64,000 nucleotides of DNA from Collinsella phocaeensis (GTDB lineage Bacteria; Actinomycetota; Coriobacteriia; Coriobacteriales; Coriobacteriaceae): NCBI RefSeq assembly GCF_900119895.1, contig NZ_FQLR01000004.1, forward strand, positions 1,054,001-1,118,000, written 5' to 3'. Position numbers and translations under genes: made by a program. How positions within the stretch are numbered: the first letter of the stretch is position 1; each line of letters opens with the position of its first letter. The notes beneath the pieces are model-generated. The model was not told the origin of the DNA, did not search any database, and worked only from the letters and a program-made list of their open reading frames with translations. Below, one piece after another: positions 42,010-50,897 of this stretch.

Positions 42010-42798
42010 ATGGCGAACATGACGAGCAGCGTATCCGCCTCGCGCATCGCCGCTGAACTCGGCAGCGCGCCTTTGGACGAAATCGAGGCCCTGGTCGAGC
42101 GGTACTTCGAAGATCCGCGCGTGCAGGTTGCCAAAGCCTGCGAGCGCGCTCTCAGGAGGCTTGAGCGCGAGCGCGCGGAGCGGGACCGCGTGGACGCGAT
42201 GTACCGGACGATGGCCGAGCTCGGAGGGCCGGGAGTCGTCGTGGGGGTCGACGAAGTCGGGCGCGGGTCGGTCGCCGGACCCCTGACGGTGTGCGCGGTC
42301 TGCCTTCCCGATGAGCCCCGCATCTGGGGCGTCAACGACTCCAAGCAGCTGTCCCCGCAGAGGCGCTGTCTGCTCGCCGCGCGAATCGCCGAGGTCGCCA
42401 CGGCGATCGGCATATGCCATATCCCGGCGTCGCGCATCGACGAGATGGGGATGGCGCGCTCGCTTCGTGCGGCGGTGGCGGGGGCCGTTTCGGATACCGG
42501 GCTTGATCCCGATTGCGTCCTCATGGACGGCAACCCGCTCGGCGCCGTGCCGCATGAGCGCAACGTCGTCCATGGAGACGCCAAGGTGGCATGCATCGCG
42601 GCGGCCTCCATCGTGGCCAAGGTGACTCGAGACGAGCTCATGGTCGAGCTCGATTCCGAATATCCCGGGTACCATCTGGCCCAATCGAAGGGCTACGCTT
42701 CGCCCGAGCACATAGCCGCCATCCGCGAGCACGGGCTTTCCCCTGTCCATCGCGCGAGTTTTTGCGGAAATTTCCTGGAGACGGCCACGCTGTTCTAG
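42010..42798 (+). CDS. rnhB: Ribonuclease HII
   Basis: Removes RNA primers and single ribonucleotides from DNA. 262 aa: catalytic VDEVGRGSVAGPL (Asp, Glu), LMDGNPL, GDAKVACIAAASIVAKVTRD, and YPGYHLAQSKGY. An N-terminal arm of about 75 residues precedes the core, as in Bacillus RnhB. ATG follows CAGGAGAAGG. Confidence 0.95.
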   Translation: MANMTSSVSASRIAAELGSAPLDEIEALVERYFEDPRVQVAKACERALRRLERERAERDRVDAMYRTMAELGGPGVVVGVDEVGRGSVAGPLTVCAVCLPDEPRIWGVNDSKQLSPQRRCLLAARIAEVATAIGICHIPASRIDEMGMARSLRAAVAGAVSDTGLDPDCVLMDGNPLGAVPHERNVVHGDAKVACIAAASIVAKVTRDELMVELDSEYPGYHLAQSKGYASPEHIAAIREHGLSPVHRASFCGNFLETATLF

Positions 42799-42975
42799 GG
42801 CACCGGCGTCGATCCGGGCGCTGGTTGCCTGCGCCCGCGCTCGCCCGACCTGCTCCTGTTCGCCGCCCGTTCGGCATGCGCCCGCTTCGTCGCGCATCGC
42901 TGTCGGCTTTCGCGTCATATCTGTTTGCGTCCCGCCCGCATACTCCCGATCCATACCCGATGGAAAGGAGTCGAT

Positions 42976-43461
42976 ATGGCCAAGAGAAGCAAGGCGAAGC
43001 GCGAGCGCATCGAGCGCGAACGGGAGCGGGCGCGGCGCATCCTGGAGGAGGGCATCGACGATCCCGGCGCAATCGAATCGCTCAGCTCGAAGGAGCTCGG
43101 CCGCCTCGGGGAATGCGTCGCGCAATGCTATCTTCAGGACCGGGGCTATGAGCTGCTCGAAACCGGATACACCTGTCCGGAGGGCGAAGCCGACCTCATC
43201 GTCGTCGATCCCGATACCGGCGAAGTGGTGCTCGTCGAGGTCAAATCGCGCCGCGCCCGCAGCGATGCGCCGTTCTATCCCGAGGAGGCCGTCGACGAGC
43301 GCAAGCAGCGCAGGTATGCTCGGATCGCCGCCCATTACGCGATGACCCATGTTCCCGTGCTCTCGATGCGGTTCGACGTCGTGGCCGTGACGTTCTGCTC
43401 CAGCAGCTGCGTCGGTGTCGCCCATCTCTGCGGCGCGTTCGAATGGGATTCCGAGCGATGA
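42976..43461 (+). CDS. yraN: YraN / UPF0102 nuclease-fold protein
   Basis: 161 aa. Endonuclease-like core: LGRLGECVAQCYLQDRGYELLE, GEADLIVVDPDTGEVVLVEVKSR (Asp and Glu-x-Lys), and DERKQRRYARIA. The N-terminus is a very basic coil (KAKRERIERERERARR) of about 30 residues beyond the family core. Function unproven. ATG follows AAAGGAG. The stop overlaps the comM start. Confidence 0.87.
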   Translation: MAKRSKAKRERIERERERARRILEEGIDDPGAIESLSSKELGRLGECVAQCYLQDRGYELLETGYTCPEGEADLIVVDPDTGEVVLVEVKSRRARSDAPFYPEEAVDERKQRRYARIAAHYAMTHVPVLSMRFDVVAVTFCSSSCVGVAHLCGAFEWDSER

Positions 43462-44987
43462 GCGCCTCTTCGCGCCGCTCGGCCTTCTCGGTGCACGCGG
43501 CCTGCATTCGCGGCGTGGAGGCGCATCCGGTAACGGTCGAGGTTTCCATGTCGGATGGAATTCCCGGCATTGCTATCGTCGGCATGGCCGGGACGGCCGT
43601 TCTCGAGGCGCGCCAGCGTATCCGGTGCGCCCTGCGCGCGGCAGGTTACGAGCTTCCCCGGCAAAGCATCACGGTGAACCTCGCGCCGGCGGACATGAGG
43701 AAGACGGGCTCGGGCCTCGATCTTCCCATAGCCGTCGCGATCTTGGCGATTTCTGCGCAGATACCCGCGGCCGGCCTTGATGGCTGCCTGTTCGCCGGGG
43801 AGCTCGCCCTCGACGGCTCGGTGGCTCCGGTGTTCGGGGAGGTGGCGTACCAGGTGCTCGCCCGGGACAGCCGTCTGGCCCTCGTTACCTCTCGTGACGG
43901 CGAGCACGTGCTCTCGATGGATGTGTCGATCCGCGGCATCTCGACGATATCCTCGCTGCGCGCGGGCATCGAGCGCGCAGCCGGTGACCTGCCGGCCGCG
44001 CTCGCCCCCTCGCTGCCTGCAGTCGATCTCGATTACGGGGATGTCGTGGGGCAGGAGGTGGCAAAGCGCGCAATGGTGCTTGCCGCTGCCGGAGAGCTCG
44101 GATTGCTTATGTCCGGGGCTCCGGGGTCGGGCAAGACCATGCTTGCCCGGCGCATGACGACGATCCTGCCGCCCATCGACCCGCATACCCAGCAGGATGC
44201 GCTTCGCATCCATTCGGTTGCCCGCGCGCCCGTCGACGGCCTGCTTGCGGGAAGGCGCCCGTTTCGCAGCCCCCACCACAGCATCTCCTCGGCGGGGCTC
44301 GTCGGAGGCGGACGGCCCGTGGGGCCCGGCGAGGTCTCCCTCGCTCACGGGGGCGTCCTGTTCCTTGACGAGCTGGCCGAGTTTCCCTCGGGCGTCCTCC
44401 AGATGCTCAGGCAGCCCATCGAGCAGGGGGTCGTCCACATCGTGCGCGCGGAGGGATCGTTCGAGTTTCCCTGCCGCTTCCAGCTTGTCGCCGCGAGCAA
44501 TCCCTGTCCGTGCGGAAATCTCGGAGACCCTGACGTGCCCTGCACGTGCGGCGTCGGCGCCATCGAGCGCTATCGAGCAAAGCTTTCCGGGCCGCTCGCA
44601 GACCGAATCGACATCTCGATCGACATCGCGCGCCCGGATCCCAAACTGATCGTGGACGGCGCCGAGGGCATGACGTCAGCCGAGATGCAGGCGCTCGTGG
44701 AACGAGCCCGCGCCTTTCGCGCGGACCGCGTCCGGGTATCGGGGGAGTCGCCGCAGGGGACGGACTCGGAGCACGGAGAATCGGTGATCGACGGGTTCGG
44801 CCTCGACGAGCAAGCCGTCTCGGCGCTTCTTGCTCACGCGCGGACGGGCCATTTGACCGGGCGGGGCATCGTGCGCCTCTGCCGAGTCGCCCGCACCGTC
44901 GCGGACGTGGCCGAATCGATGTCCGTGCGTGCGGTTCATGTCCTGGAGGCGGCCATGTTTTCAGGGAGGTGCGGCAGCCATGACTGA
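43458..44987 (+). CDS. comM: YifB/ComM family AAA ATPase (Mg chelatase-like)
   Basis: Hexameric helicase shown in Vibrio to help branch migration during natural transformation. 509 aa: N-terminal Lon-S5-like fold (DGIPGIAIVGMAGTAVLEARQRI), Walker A SGAPGSGKTML, Walker B GVLFLDELAEF, a cysteine-rich loop NPCPCGNLGDPDVPCTCG, and C-terminal helical bundle. ATG at 43458 overlaps yraN's TGA. comM and dprA side by side suggest a DNA-uptake or recombination function here. Confidence 0.93.
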   Translation: MSASSRRSAFSVHAACIRGVEAHPVTVEVSMSDGIPGIAIVGMAGTAVLEARQRIRCALRAAGYELPRQSITVNLAPADMRKTGSGLDLPIAVAILAISAQIPAAGLDGCLFAGELALDGSVAPVFGEVAYQVLARDSRLALVTSRDGEHVLSMDVSIRGISTISSLRAGIERAAGDLPAALAPSLPAVDLDYGDVVGQEVAKRAMVLAAAGELGLLMSGAPGSGKTMLARRMTTILPPIDPHTQQDALRIHSVARAPVDGLLAGRRPFRSPHHSISSAGLVGGGRPVGPGEVSLAHGGVLFLDELAEFPSGVLQMLRQPIEQGVVHIVRAEGSFEFPCRFQLVAASNPCPCGNLGDPDVPCTCGVGAIERYRAKLSGPLADRIDISIDIARPDPKLIVDGAEGMTSAEMQALVERARAFRADRVRVSGESPQGTDSEHGESVIDGFGLDEQAVSALLAHARTGHLTGRGIVRLCRVARTVADVAESMSVRAVHVLEAAMFSGRCGSHD

Positions 44988-45909
44988 TCGCGGAAAGCAC
45001 GTTCTTCGCCGAGACGACCGGCTGTACCCCCGTTTCCTGTCCGAGGTGCCCGATGCTCCCGAGCGCCTGTACGTCTGGGGCGATCCTGCCGTCCTTTCGA
45101 CCCCGTGCCTCGCCGTCATAGGGTCGAGAAAGGCGACCCCGTACGGCATTGCGGCCGCCCAGCTCGTGGCGACCTGCGCGGCGGAGTCCGGCGTATGCGT
45201 CGTTTCCGGAGGCGCCATGGGGTGCGACCAGGCTGCCGGGCACGCCGCCCTGCGGGCGGGCGGCGTGCATATCGCGGTGCTCGGCTGCGGAGCGGACGTG
45301 GTCTACCCGAAGTCAAGCGCGGCCTTGCTGAGCCGGTGCGCGGAGTCCGGCGGGGCTGTCGTCTCGCTCGATCCTTGGGGAACCCCTCCGCGGCGCTACG
45401 CGTTCCCCCGCCGCAACCGCGTGATAGCCGGGCTGTCCCGTGCCGTGTGCATCGTGGAGGCGGCGCTTCCATCGGGCACGTTCTCGACGGCCGAGGCGGC
45501 CATGGATTACGGGCGCGAGGTGCTGGCCGTTCCCGGATCCATCTGGTCTCCGCATTCTCGCGGGTCGAACAGGCTCATAGCCGACGGTGCATGCGGGCTT
45601 GTCGACGAGGAGTCCATCGAGGTCGCTGTCTCCAGGATCTTCGGGACCCTAAGGTTTCAGCGCGTCGTGCCGGGAGGGCCCTCGGACATCGGGAAACGGG
45701 AGCTCGCGGTCCTCGATGCGCTGATCGCGAACCCGATGAGGGCGGAGTCGGTCGCGGCGTTTCTGAAGGCCTCTCCGCTTGAGGCCCTTACCGTCCTGTC
45801 CTCTATGCAGGCGTCGGGCTTGGTGGAGCGGCTGCCTGATGGAGCCTTCGCCGCATCCGTGCGGACGCTTCACGCGCGGTCCGCAATCATGCACAATGTA
45901 GGGTCGTAA
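44980..45909 (+). CDS. dprA: DNA processing protein DprA
   Basis: Loads RecA onto incoming single-stranded DNA during transformation. 309 aa: Rossmann-like core AVIGSRKATPYG, VVSGGAMGCDQAAGHAAL, LGCGADVVYP, and PGSIWSPHSRGSNRLIADGA. The C-terminal ~60 residues resemble a winged helix (LDALIANPMRAESVAAFLKAS). ATG overlaps the comM end by 8 bases behind GGGAGG. The N-terminal SAM-like part is short. Confidence 0.93.
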   Translation: MTDRGKHVLRRDDRLYPRFLSEVPDAPERLYVWGDPAVLSTPCLAVIGSRKATPYGIAAAQLVATCAAESGVCVVSGGAMGCDQAAGHAALRAGGVHIAVLGCGADVVYPKSSAALLSRCAESGGAVVSLDPWGTPPRRYAFPRRNRVIAGLSRAVCIVEAALPSGTFSTAEAAMDYGREVLAVPGSIWSPHSRGSNRLIADGACGLVDEESIEVAVSRIFGTLRFQRVVPGGPSDIGKRELAVLDALIANPMRAESVAAFLKASPLEALTVLSSMQASGLVERLPDGAFAASVRTLHARSAIMHNVGS

Positions 45910-45929
45910 AACTTAAGACGGGAGGACCG

Positions 45930-47267
45930 ATGGAAACAGATATCGTCGATGTCGTCGGAGCCGGACTAGCCGGTTGCGAGTGCGTATGCCAGCTTGCCGA
46001 CCGCGGCGTGCGCGTGCGTCTGCACGAGATGCGGCCCCAGACCCTGTCGCCCGCGCACCATACGGGCCATATGGCCGAGCTCGTATGCTCCAACTCGTTC
46101 AAGTCGACGCGCGCCGATTCCGCTGCGGGTCTGCTCAAGAACGAGTTGAGGCGAATGGGTTCCGTGCTCGTATCGTGCGCCGAGCGCGCCCAGGTGCCCG
46201 CCGGAGGAGCGCTCGCCGTGGATCGCGACGAGTTCTCGCGTTTCGTCGAGCGTGAGGTCTCGTCTCGCCCGGGCATCGAGGTCGTTCGGGGCGAGGTTAC
46301 CGGTATTCCCGACGGGCACGTCGTCATCGCTGCGGGGCCGCTGTGCTCTCCCGCGCTCTCAGCGCGCGTCCTCGAGCTTGTCGGCGGGGAGGCGCTCTCC
46401 TTCTACGATGCCGCGGCCCCCATCGTGGACGCCGAGTCCCTGGATCGGTCCGTCCTGTTTTGCCAGTCCCGCTACGGCGAGGAGGGGACGGGGGACTATC
46501 TGAACGCACCGCTCGATCGCGAGGAATATACGGCGTTCATCGACGCGCTCGTCAGTGCCGACCGTGTCGTGTTGAAGGATTTCGAATCCGGCGATCTGTT
46601 CCAGGCGTGCCAGCCGGCCGAAGAGGTCGCCCGCAAAGGCCCGGACGCCATCCGCTTCGGCGCCATGAAGCCCATCGGCCTCACGGACCCCCGTACCGGA
46701 CGCCGTCCATGGGCCGCCGTTCAGCTTCGTGCGGAGAACGCGGACCGTACGGCGTACAACCTCGTGGGGTTCCAGACGAACCTTACGTTCGGCGAGCAGC
46801 GCCGCGTGTTCCGCATGATTCCCGGTCTGGAGAACGCCGAGTTCTTCCGCTATGGCGTGATGCACCGCAACACCTTCGTCGATGCGCCCCGCGTCCTTGA
46901 CGGCACGTTCCGCGTGCCGGGCACGAAGGTTCGCCTTGCGGGCCAGATCACGGGAACCGAGGGGTATACCGAAGCCATCGCCTCCGGTCTCGTTGCCGCG
47001 CTCAACACCTACGCCGACCTTACGGGTGCCGGGGCGCTTGAGCTGCCGCGGACGGGGGCGTTCGGCTCGCTCGTCGCGTATGCAACCGACCCCGCAACAG
47101 TCGACTACCAGCCCATGCACGTCAACTTCGGTATCGTTCCGGCGCTGGAGGACGGCAGGCGCAGGTCCAAGCGCGACCGTTATGCGGCCTATGCCCAGCG
47201 CGCGCTGACGGACCTGGATGCCTATATCGCATCGCGGCCTGAGCTGTTCTCGGTCCATCGTGGCTGA
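45930..47267 (+). CDS. trmFO: tRNA uracil-54 methyltransferase TrmFO (folate/FAD-dependent)
   Basis: Makes T54 in tRNA with methylene-THF and FAD. 445 aa: FAD loop VVGAGLAGCECVCQLADRG at 8-26, LVCSNSFKSTRADSAAGLLKNEL, TGDYLNAPLDREEY, and QITGTEGYTEAIASGL. Start ATG after GGGAGG, 20 bases after dprA. In Bacillus topA lies between these two genes; here it does not. Confidence 0.95.
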   Translation: METDIVDVVGAGLAGCECVCQLADRGVRVRLHEMRPQTLSPAHHTGHMAELVCSNSFKSTRADSAAGLLKNELRRMGSVLVSCAERAQVPAGGALAVDRDEFSRFVEREVSSRPGIEVVRGEVTGIPDGHVVIAAGPLCSPALSARVLELVGGEALSFYDAAAPIVDAESLDRSVLFCQSRYGEEGTGDYLNAPLDREEYTAFIDALVSADRVVLKDFESGDLFQACQPAEEVARKGPDAIRFGAMKPIGLTDPRTGRRPWAAVQLRAENADRTAYNLVGFQTNLTFGEQRRVFRMIPGLENAEFFRYGVMHRNTFVDAPRVLDGTFRVPGTKVRLAGQITGTEGYTEAIASGLVAALNTYADLTGAGALELPRTGAFGSLVAYATDPATVDYQPMHVNFGIVPALEDGRRRSKRDRYAAYAQRALTDLDAYIASRPELFSVHRG

Positions 47268-48195
47268 TGCGACGAGGGGCGATGCCACCGACGCCTTCGA
47301 GGCCATCGATGGGTTCGTGGTATATATCGCCCGGGTTGAGGGGCTCTCCCCTGAGACGGTCCGGGCTTACGGGTCCCATCTCGAGGCTTTCGGGACGTGG
47401 TGCTGCCGCGCATGCGACGGATTCCTCTGCTCTGACGTCAGGGGGCTGCGTTCATATCTGGCTGAACTTCGGTCGACGGGTCTTTCGGCCTCATCTCTGT
47501 CGGCGCACCTTTCCGCCATCCGATCCCTCTATCGATGGGCGTCGCTCGATGGCCTGGTCGATGTGGATCCCGCCGGGGCGCTCCTCAGCCCGAAGCGGTC
47601 GAAACCGCTGCCGCGGACCCTCGATGCGCATCAAGTCGAGCTGCTCATCGCGACGCCCGATACATCGTGCGCCGAGGGGGCGCGTGACCGTGCCCTGCTC
47701 GAGCTCCTGTATGCGAGCGGGGCTCGTATCTCCGAGGCTGCCGGCTTGACGGTCGATTCCATCGATTTTTCCGACCGGAGCGTCCGCCTGTTCGGAAAGG
47801 GGAGGAAGGAGCGCATCGTTCCCCTGTACCGGCACGCCCTCGATGCCGTCTCTCGGTATCTCGACGGGCCGAGGGACGAGCTCCTTGCACGCGCACCGCG
47901 CCCGGCCGGTGGGATGACGCACGCCCTCTTCATCTCCGGAAGGGGTAGGCCCATGGACGCCGGCGCGCTTCGCTACCGGTTCAAGAAGATCGTCGCGGCA
48001 TGCGGGCTCCCTGCCGACACGACGCCCCATACGATGCGGCACACGTTCGCCACGGACCTCATCGAGGGCGGTGCGGACCTCCGGAGCGTCCAGGAGCTGC
48101 TTGGCCATGCGAGCCTATCCACCACGCAGCTGTACACCCATCTGGCCCCGGAGGCCATGAAGCGCGCCGTGTCGGGCGCTCATCCGCGTGCATGA
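47260..48195 (+). CDS. xerC: Tyrosine recombinase XerC/XerD
   Basis: Resolves chromosome dimers at dif. 311 aa from GTG at 47260. Catalytic residues: Arg in SGARISEAAGL, Lys in GKGRKERIVPL, HTMRHTFAT (His, Arg), and LLGHASLSTTQLYTHL (His, Tyr). The N-terminal SAM-like domain is intact. The start is uncertain: an ATG at 47218, 14 codons earlier inside trmFO, has a weak GACGGA site. The gene after trmFO is XerC (CodV) in Firmicutes, which supports this name over a phage integrase. Confidence 0.9.
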   Translation: MADATRGDATDAFEAIDGFVVYIARVEGLSPETVRAYGSHLEAFGTWCCRACDGFLCSDVRGLRSYLAELRSTGLSASSLSAHLSAIRSLYRWASLDGLVDVDPAGALLSPKRSKPLPRTLDAHQVELLIATPDTSCAEGARDRALLELLYASGARISEAAGLTVDSIDFSDRSVRLFGKGRKERIVPLYRHALDAVSRYLDGPRDELLARAPRPAGGMTHALFISGRGRPMDAGALRYRFKKIVAACGLPADTTPHTMRHTFATDLIEGGADLRSVQELLGHASLSTTQLYTHLAPEAMKRAVSGAHPRA

Positions 48196-48226
48196 CCCCA
48201 TAACCTGCACATATCGTATTTATCTC

Positions 48227-48255
48227 TTGGAATCGGCTTCGGATGCTGGTAACAT
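48227..48255 (+). promoter_or_regulatory. rpsB promoter with extended -10
   Basis: TTGGAA (48227-48232), 17-base spacer, TAACAT (48250-48255) preceded by TGG. Predicted leader of about 134 bases before rpsB. Confidence 0.65.
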
Positions 48256-48262
48256 AACGACT

Positions 48263-48358
48263 GTTGCGGACTCGCAACGTTTCTATCACACACGCGCGGC
48301 GACCGGAGGGCCGTGGTGCTCGGGTGGCATGGTAGCTCGTACCCGGGTGGCCCGTCGG
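48263..48358 (+). promoter_or_regulatory. Structured rpsB leader, possible S2 autoregulatory RNA
   Basis: A short hairpin (48263-48268 with 48273-48278, loop GACT) stands at the 5' end. A larger element follows: CGAC 48300-48303 pairs 48354-48357, GGGCC 48308-48312 pairs 48349-48353, and GCTCGGGT 48318-48325 pairs 48341-48348 with two G-T pairs. The left side has bulges of 4 and 5 bases. Ribosomal operons often carry protein-binding leaders; S2 autoregulation is inferred. Confidence 0.55.
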
Positions 48359-48395
48359 AATGACCCAGCGCGGAGGCAAACCACAGGAGGTTACC

Positions 48396-49145
48396 ATGGC
48401 TACCAAGATCAATATCCGCACCCTTCTCGAGGCAGGCTGCCACTTCGGTCACCAGACCCGTCGCTGGAACCCCAAGATGCGTCCGTTCATCTTCGGTGAG
48501 CGCAACGGCATCTACATCCTCGACCTCAAGCAGACCATCGTCGAGGCCGACTCCGCCTACACCTTCCTCAAGAACACCTGCGCCCACGGCGGCAAGGTCC
48601 TGTTCGTCGGCACCAAGAAGCAGGCTCAGGAGGCCGTCAAGAACGCTGCCGAGCGCGCCGGCATGCCCTACATCAACCAGCGTTGGCTCGGCGGCATGCT
48701 GACCAACTTCGTCACCATCCGCTCCCGCATGAACCGCATGGAGGAGCTCGAGGCTATGGTGGCCGACGGTTCCATGGCTCTTCGCGGCAAGAAGGAGCAG
48801 GCCGTCCTGGGCAAGGAGCTCGCCAAGCTCCAGACCAACCTCGGCGGCGCCCGCGACATGAAGGCGCTGCCCGCCGCGCTCCTCGTCATCGACACCAAGC
48901 GCGAGGAGAACGCCATCAAGGAGGCGCAGCGCCTCGGTATCCCCGTCGTCGCCCTCATCGACACCAACTCCGACCCCGACGAGGTCGAGTACGGCATCCC
49001 CTGCAACGATGACGCCATCTCCGCCGTCTCCCTTATGTGCGAGCTCTTCGCCGACGCCTGCCTCGCCGGTACCGGCAAGGAGCAGATCTCCGAGGCCGAG
49101 ATGGCCGCTCCGGCCGCCGAGGCCACCGAGGCCGTTTCCGAGTAG
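48396..49145 (+). CDS. rpsB: 30S ribosomal protein S2
   Basis: 249 aa: LLEAGCHFGHQTRRWNPKM, PYINQRWLGGMLTNFVTI, and GIPVVALIDTNSDPDEVEY. ATG behind AGGAGG; the in-frame ATG at 48360 is inside the leader hairpin tail and is rejected. An acidic Ala/Glu-rich tail closes the protein. Cotranscribed with tsf. Confidence 0.97.
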   Translation: MATKINIRTLLEAGCHFGHQTRRWNPKMRPFIFGERNGIYILDLKQTIVEADSAYTFLKNTCAHGGKVLFVGTKKQAQEAVKNAAERAGMPYINQRWLGGMLTNFVTIRSRMNRMEELEAMVADGSMALRGKKEQAVLGKELAKLQTNLGGARDMKALPAALLVIDTKREENAIKEAQRLGIPVVALIDTNSDPDEVEYGIPCNDDAISAVSLMCELFADACLAGTGKEQISEAEMAAPAAEATEAVSE

Positions 49146-49187
49146 CCCGTCCGCTCATCCGTACCGTTTCATTTGAAAGGAACGAAC

Positions 49188-50057
49188 ATGGCTCAGATCA
49201 CCGCCGCTATGGTCAAGCAGCTCCGCGAGATGACCGACTCCCCGATGATGGAGTGCAAGAAGGCCCTCGTCGCCGCTGACGGCGACATGGACGCCGCTGT
49301 CGACGTTCTCCGCAAGAACGGCCTCGCCGCCGCCGCCAAGAAGGCCGGCCGCGAGACCAACGAGGGCGCCGTCGCCGCGTACGTCTCCGAGGACGGCACC
49401 CAGGGCGCTCTCGCCGAGGTCGCCTGCGAGACCGACTTCGTGGCATCCAACCCCAAGTTCACCGGCTTTGTCGCCAAGGTCGCCGAGGCCGCTTGCGCCA
49501 ACGAGCCTGCTGACGTCGATGCCCTCAAGGCGCTTGAGATCGACGGCGAGACGGTTGACGCCGGCCTCACCGAGCTCATCCACGTCATCGGCGAGAACAT
49601 GAAGATCGCCCGCTTCGCGGTCCGCAAGCCCGCTTCCGGTGCCGTCTCCAGCTACATCCACATGGGCGGCAAGATCGGCGTTCTGGTCGAGTTCTCCTTC
49701 GAGAAGCCCGAGACCGCTTCCGCCGAGGCCTTCAAGTCCTTCGCCCACGACGTCGCCATGCAGGTCGCTGCCACCGCTCCGATCGCTGCCGTCCGCGAGG
49801 ACGTCGCCCAGGACGTCATCGATCACGAGATCGAGATCTACAAGGCCCAGGCTGCCGAGTCCGGTAAGCCCGAGGCCATTCAGGAGAAGATGGCCCATGG
49901 CCGTCTCGAGAAGTTCTTCAAGGGCTTCGTCCTGAACGAGCAGGAGTTCATCAAGGATTCCAGCCTCACCATCAAGGCATACGCCGAGCAGGTTTCCAAG
50001 GAGGTCGGCGACACCGTCAAGGTCGTCGTGTTCGACCGTCTGGTCTGCGGCGAGTAG
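49188..50057 (+). CDS. tsf: Elongation factor Ts
   Basis: Nucleotide exchange factor for EF-Tu. 289 aa: MVKQLREMTDSPMMECKKAL, EGAVAAYVSEDG, ACETDFVASN, and VAATAPIAAVREDVAQDVID. The family motif usually reads TGAGMMDCKKAL; here TDSPMMECKKAL. ATG after AAAGGAAC. Confidence 0.96.
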   Translation: MAQITAAMVKQLREMTDSPMMECKKALVAADGDMDAAVDVLRKNGLAAAAKKAGRETNEGAVAAYVSEDGTQGALAEVACETDFVASNPKFTGFVAKVAEAACANEPADVDALKALEIDGETVDAGLTELIHVIGENMKIARFAVRKPASGAVSSYIHMGGKIGVLVEFSFEKPETASAEAFKSFAHDVAMQVAATAPIAAVREDVAQDVIDHEIEIYKAQAAESGKPEAIQEKMAHGRLEKFFKGFVLNEQEFIKDSSLTIKAYAEQVSKEVGDTVKVVVFDRLVCGE

Positions 50058-50079
50058 CGGACCTTTCGCATGTGCTGCG

Positions 50080-50114
50080 AGCGGGCTATGGGTTTGTTCC
50101 CGTAGCCCGCTTTT
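50080..50114 (+). terminator. Terminator after tsf
   Basis: 13-bp stem with one G-T pair (50080-50092 with 50099-50111), 6-base loop, then TTTTG. Confidence 0.85.
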
Positions 50115-50136
50115 GTATGAGAATGCACGGTCATGC

Positions 50137-50145
50137 TGCTAAAAT
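50137..50145 (+). promoter_or_regulatory. Extended -10 promoter for pyrH-frr
   Basis: TGCTAAAAT, 28 bases before the pyrH GTG; no clear -35. Confidence 0.5.
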
Positions 50146-50173
50146 GAATGAAGTCTGCAACTAAGGAGGAACT

Positions 50174-50896
50174 GTGTCCGACTACCTCTATAACCGTGTG
50201 CTTCTGAAGCTGTCCGGCGAGGCCCTGATGGGGGAGGGCGGCTACGGTATCGACCCGTCCGTCACCGCGCGCCTCGCGACCCAGATCAAGACCCTTCATG
50301 ACGAGGGGGTTCAGGTCGGTATCGTCGTCGGCGGCGGCAATATCTTCCGCGGCCTTGCTGGATCCGCCAAGGGCATGGATCGCGCCCAGGCCGACTACAT
50401 GGGCATGCTCGCGACCATCATGAACGCCCTTGCGCTCCAGGACGCCTTCGAGCATGCCGGCGCCCCCTGCCGCGTGATGAGCGCCATCCAGATGAACGAG
50501 GTGTGCGAGCCGTATATCCGCCGCCGCGCCATCCATCATCTCGAGAAGGGCAACATCGTCATCTTCGCTGCCGGTTCCGGAAACCCGTACTTCACCACCG
50601 ATACCGCCGCCGCCCTTCGCGCATGCGAGATCGGTGCCGAATGCCTCCTCAAGGCAACGAAGGTGGACGGCGTCTACGATAAGGACCCGGTCAAGAACGA
50701 CGATGCCGTCCGTTTCGACACGATCACGCACCATGAGGTCCTCGTGCGCGGTCTCCAGGTCATGGATTCCACTGCCGCCGCGCTCTGCCAGGACAACCGT
50801 ATGCCCATCATCGTCCTCAACATCGAGGGTGATGACAATATCAAGCGCGCTCTTTGCGGAGAGCCCGTCGGCACCGTCGTCGTACAGGAGGACTAG
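50174..50896 (+). CDS. pyrH: UMP kinase
   Basis: UMP to UDP with ATP; hexameric, amino-acid-kinase fold. 240 aa: [49 protein letters not shown], and [14 protein letters not shown] start behind AAGGAGG. frr follows after 1 base. Confidence 0.96.
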   Translation: MSDYLYNRVLLKLSGEALMGEGGYGIDPSVTARLATQIKTLHDEGVQVGIVVGGGNIFRGLAGSAKGMDRAQADYMGMLATIMNALALQDAFEHAGAPCRVMSAIQMNEVCEPYIRRRAIHHLEKGNIVIFAAGSGNPYFTTDTAAALRACEIGAECLLKATKVDGVYDKDPVKNDDAVRFDTITHHEVLVRGLQVMDSTAAALCQDNRMPIIVLNIEGDDNIKRALCGEPVGTVVVQED

Positions 50897-50897
50897 T

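Noticed and set aside
47260-48195. XerC-like gene as a mobile-element integrase
   Set aside because: It lies in the conserved trmFO-xerC-rpsB order and is intact, so it is the chromosomal recombinase.
48318-48352. T-box-like GGGTGG stretch in the rpsB leader
   Set aside because: The conserved T-box sequence and its terminator are absent, and rpsB is not a synthetase or amino acid gene.
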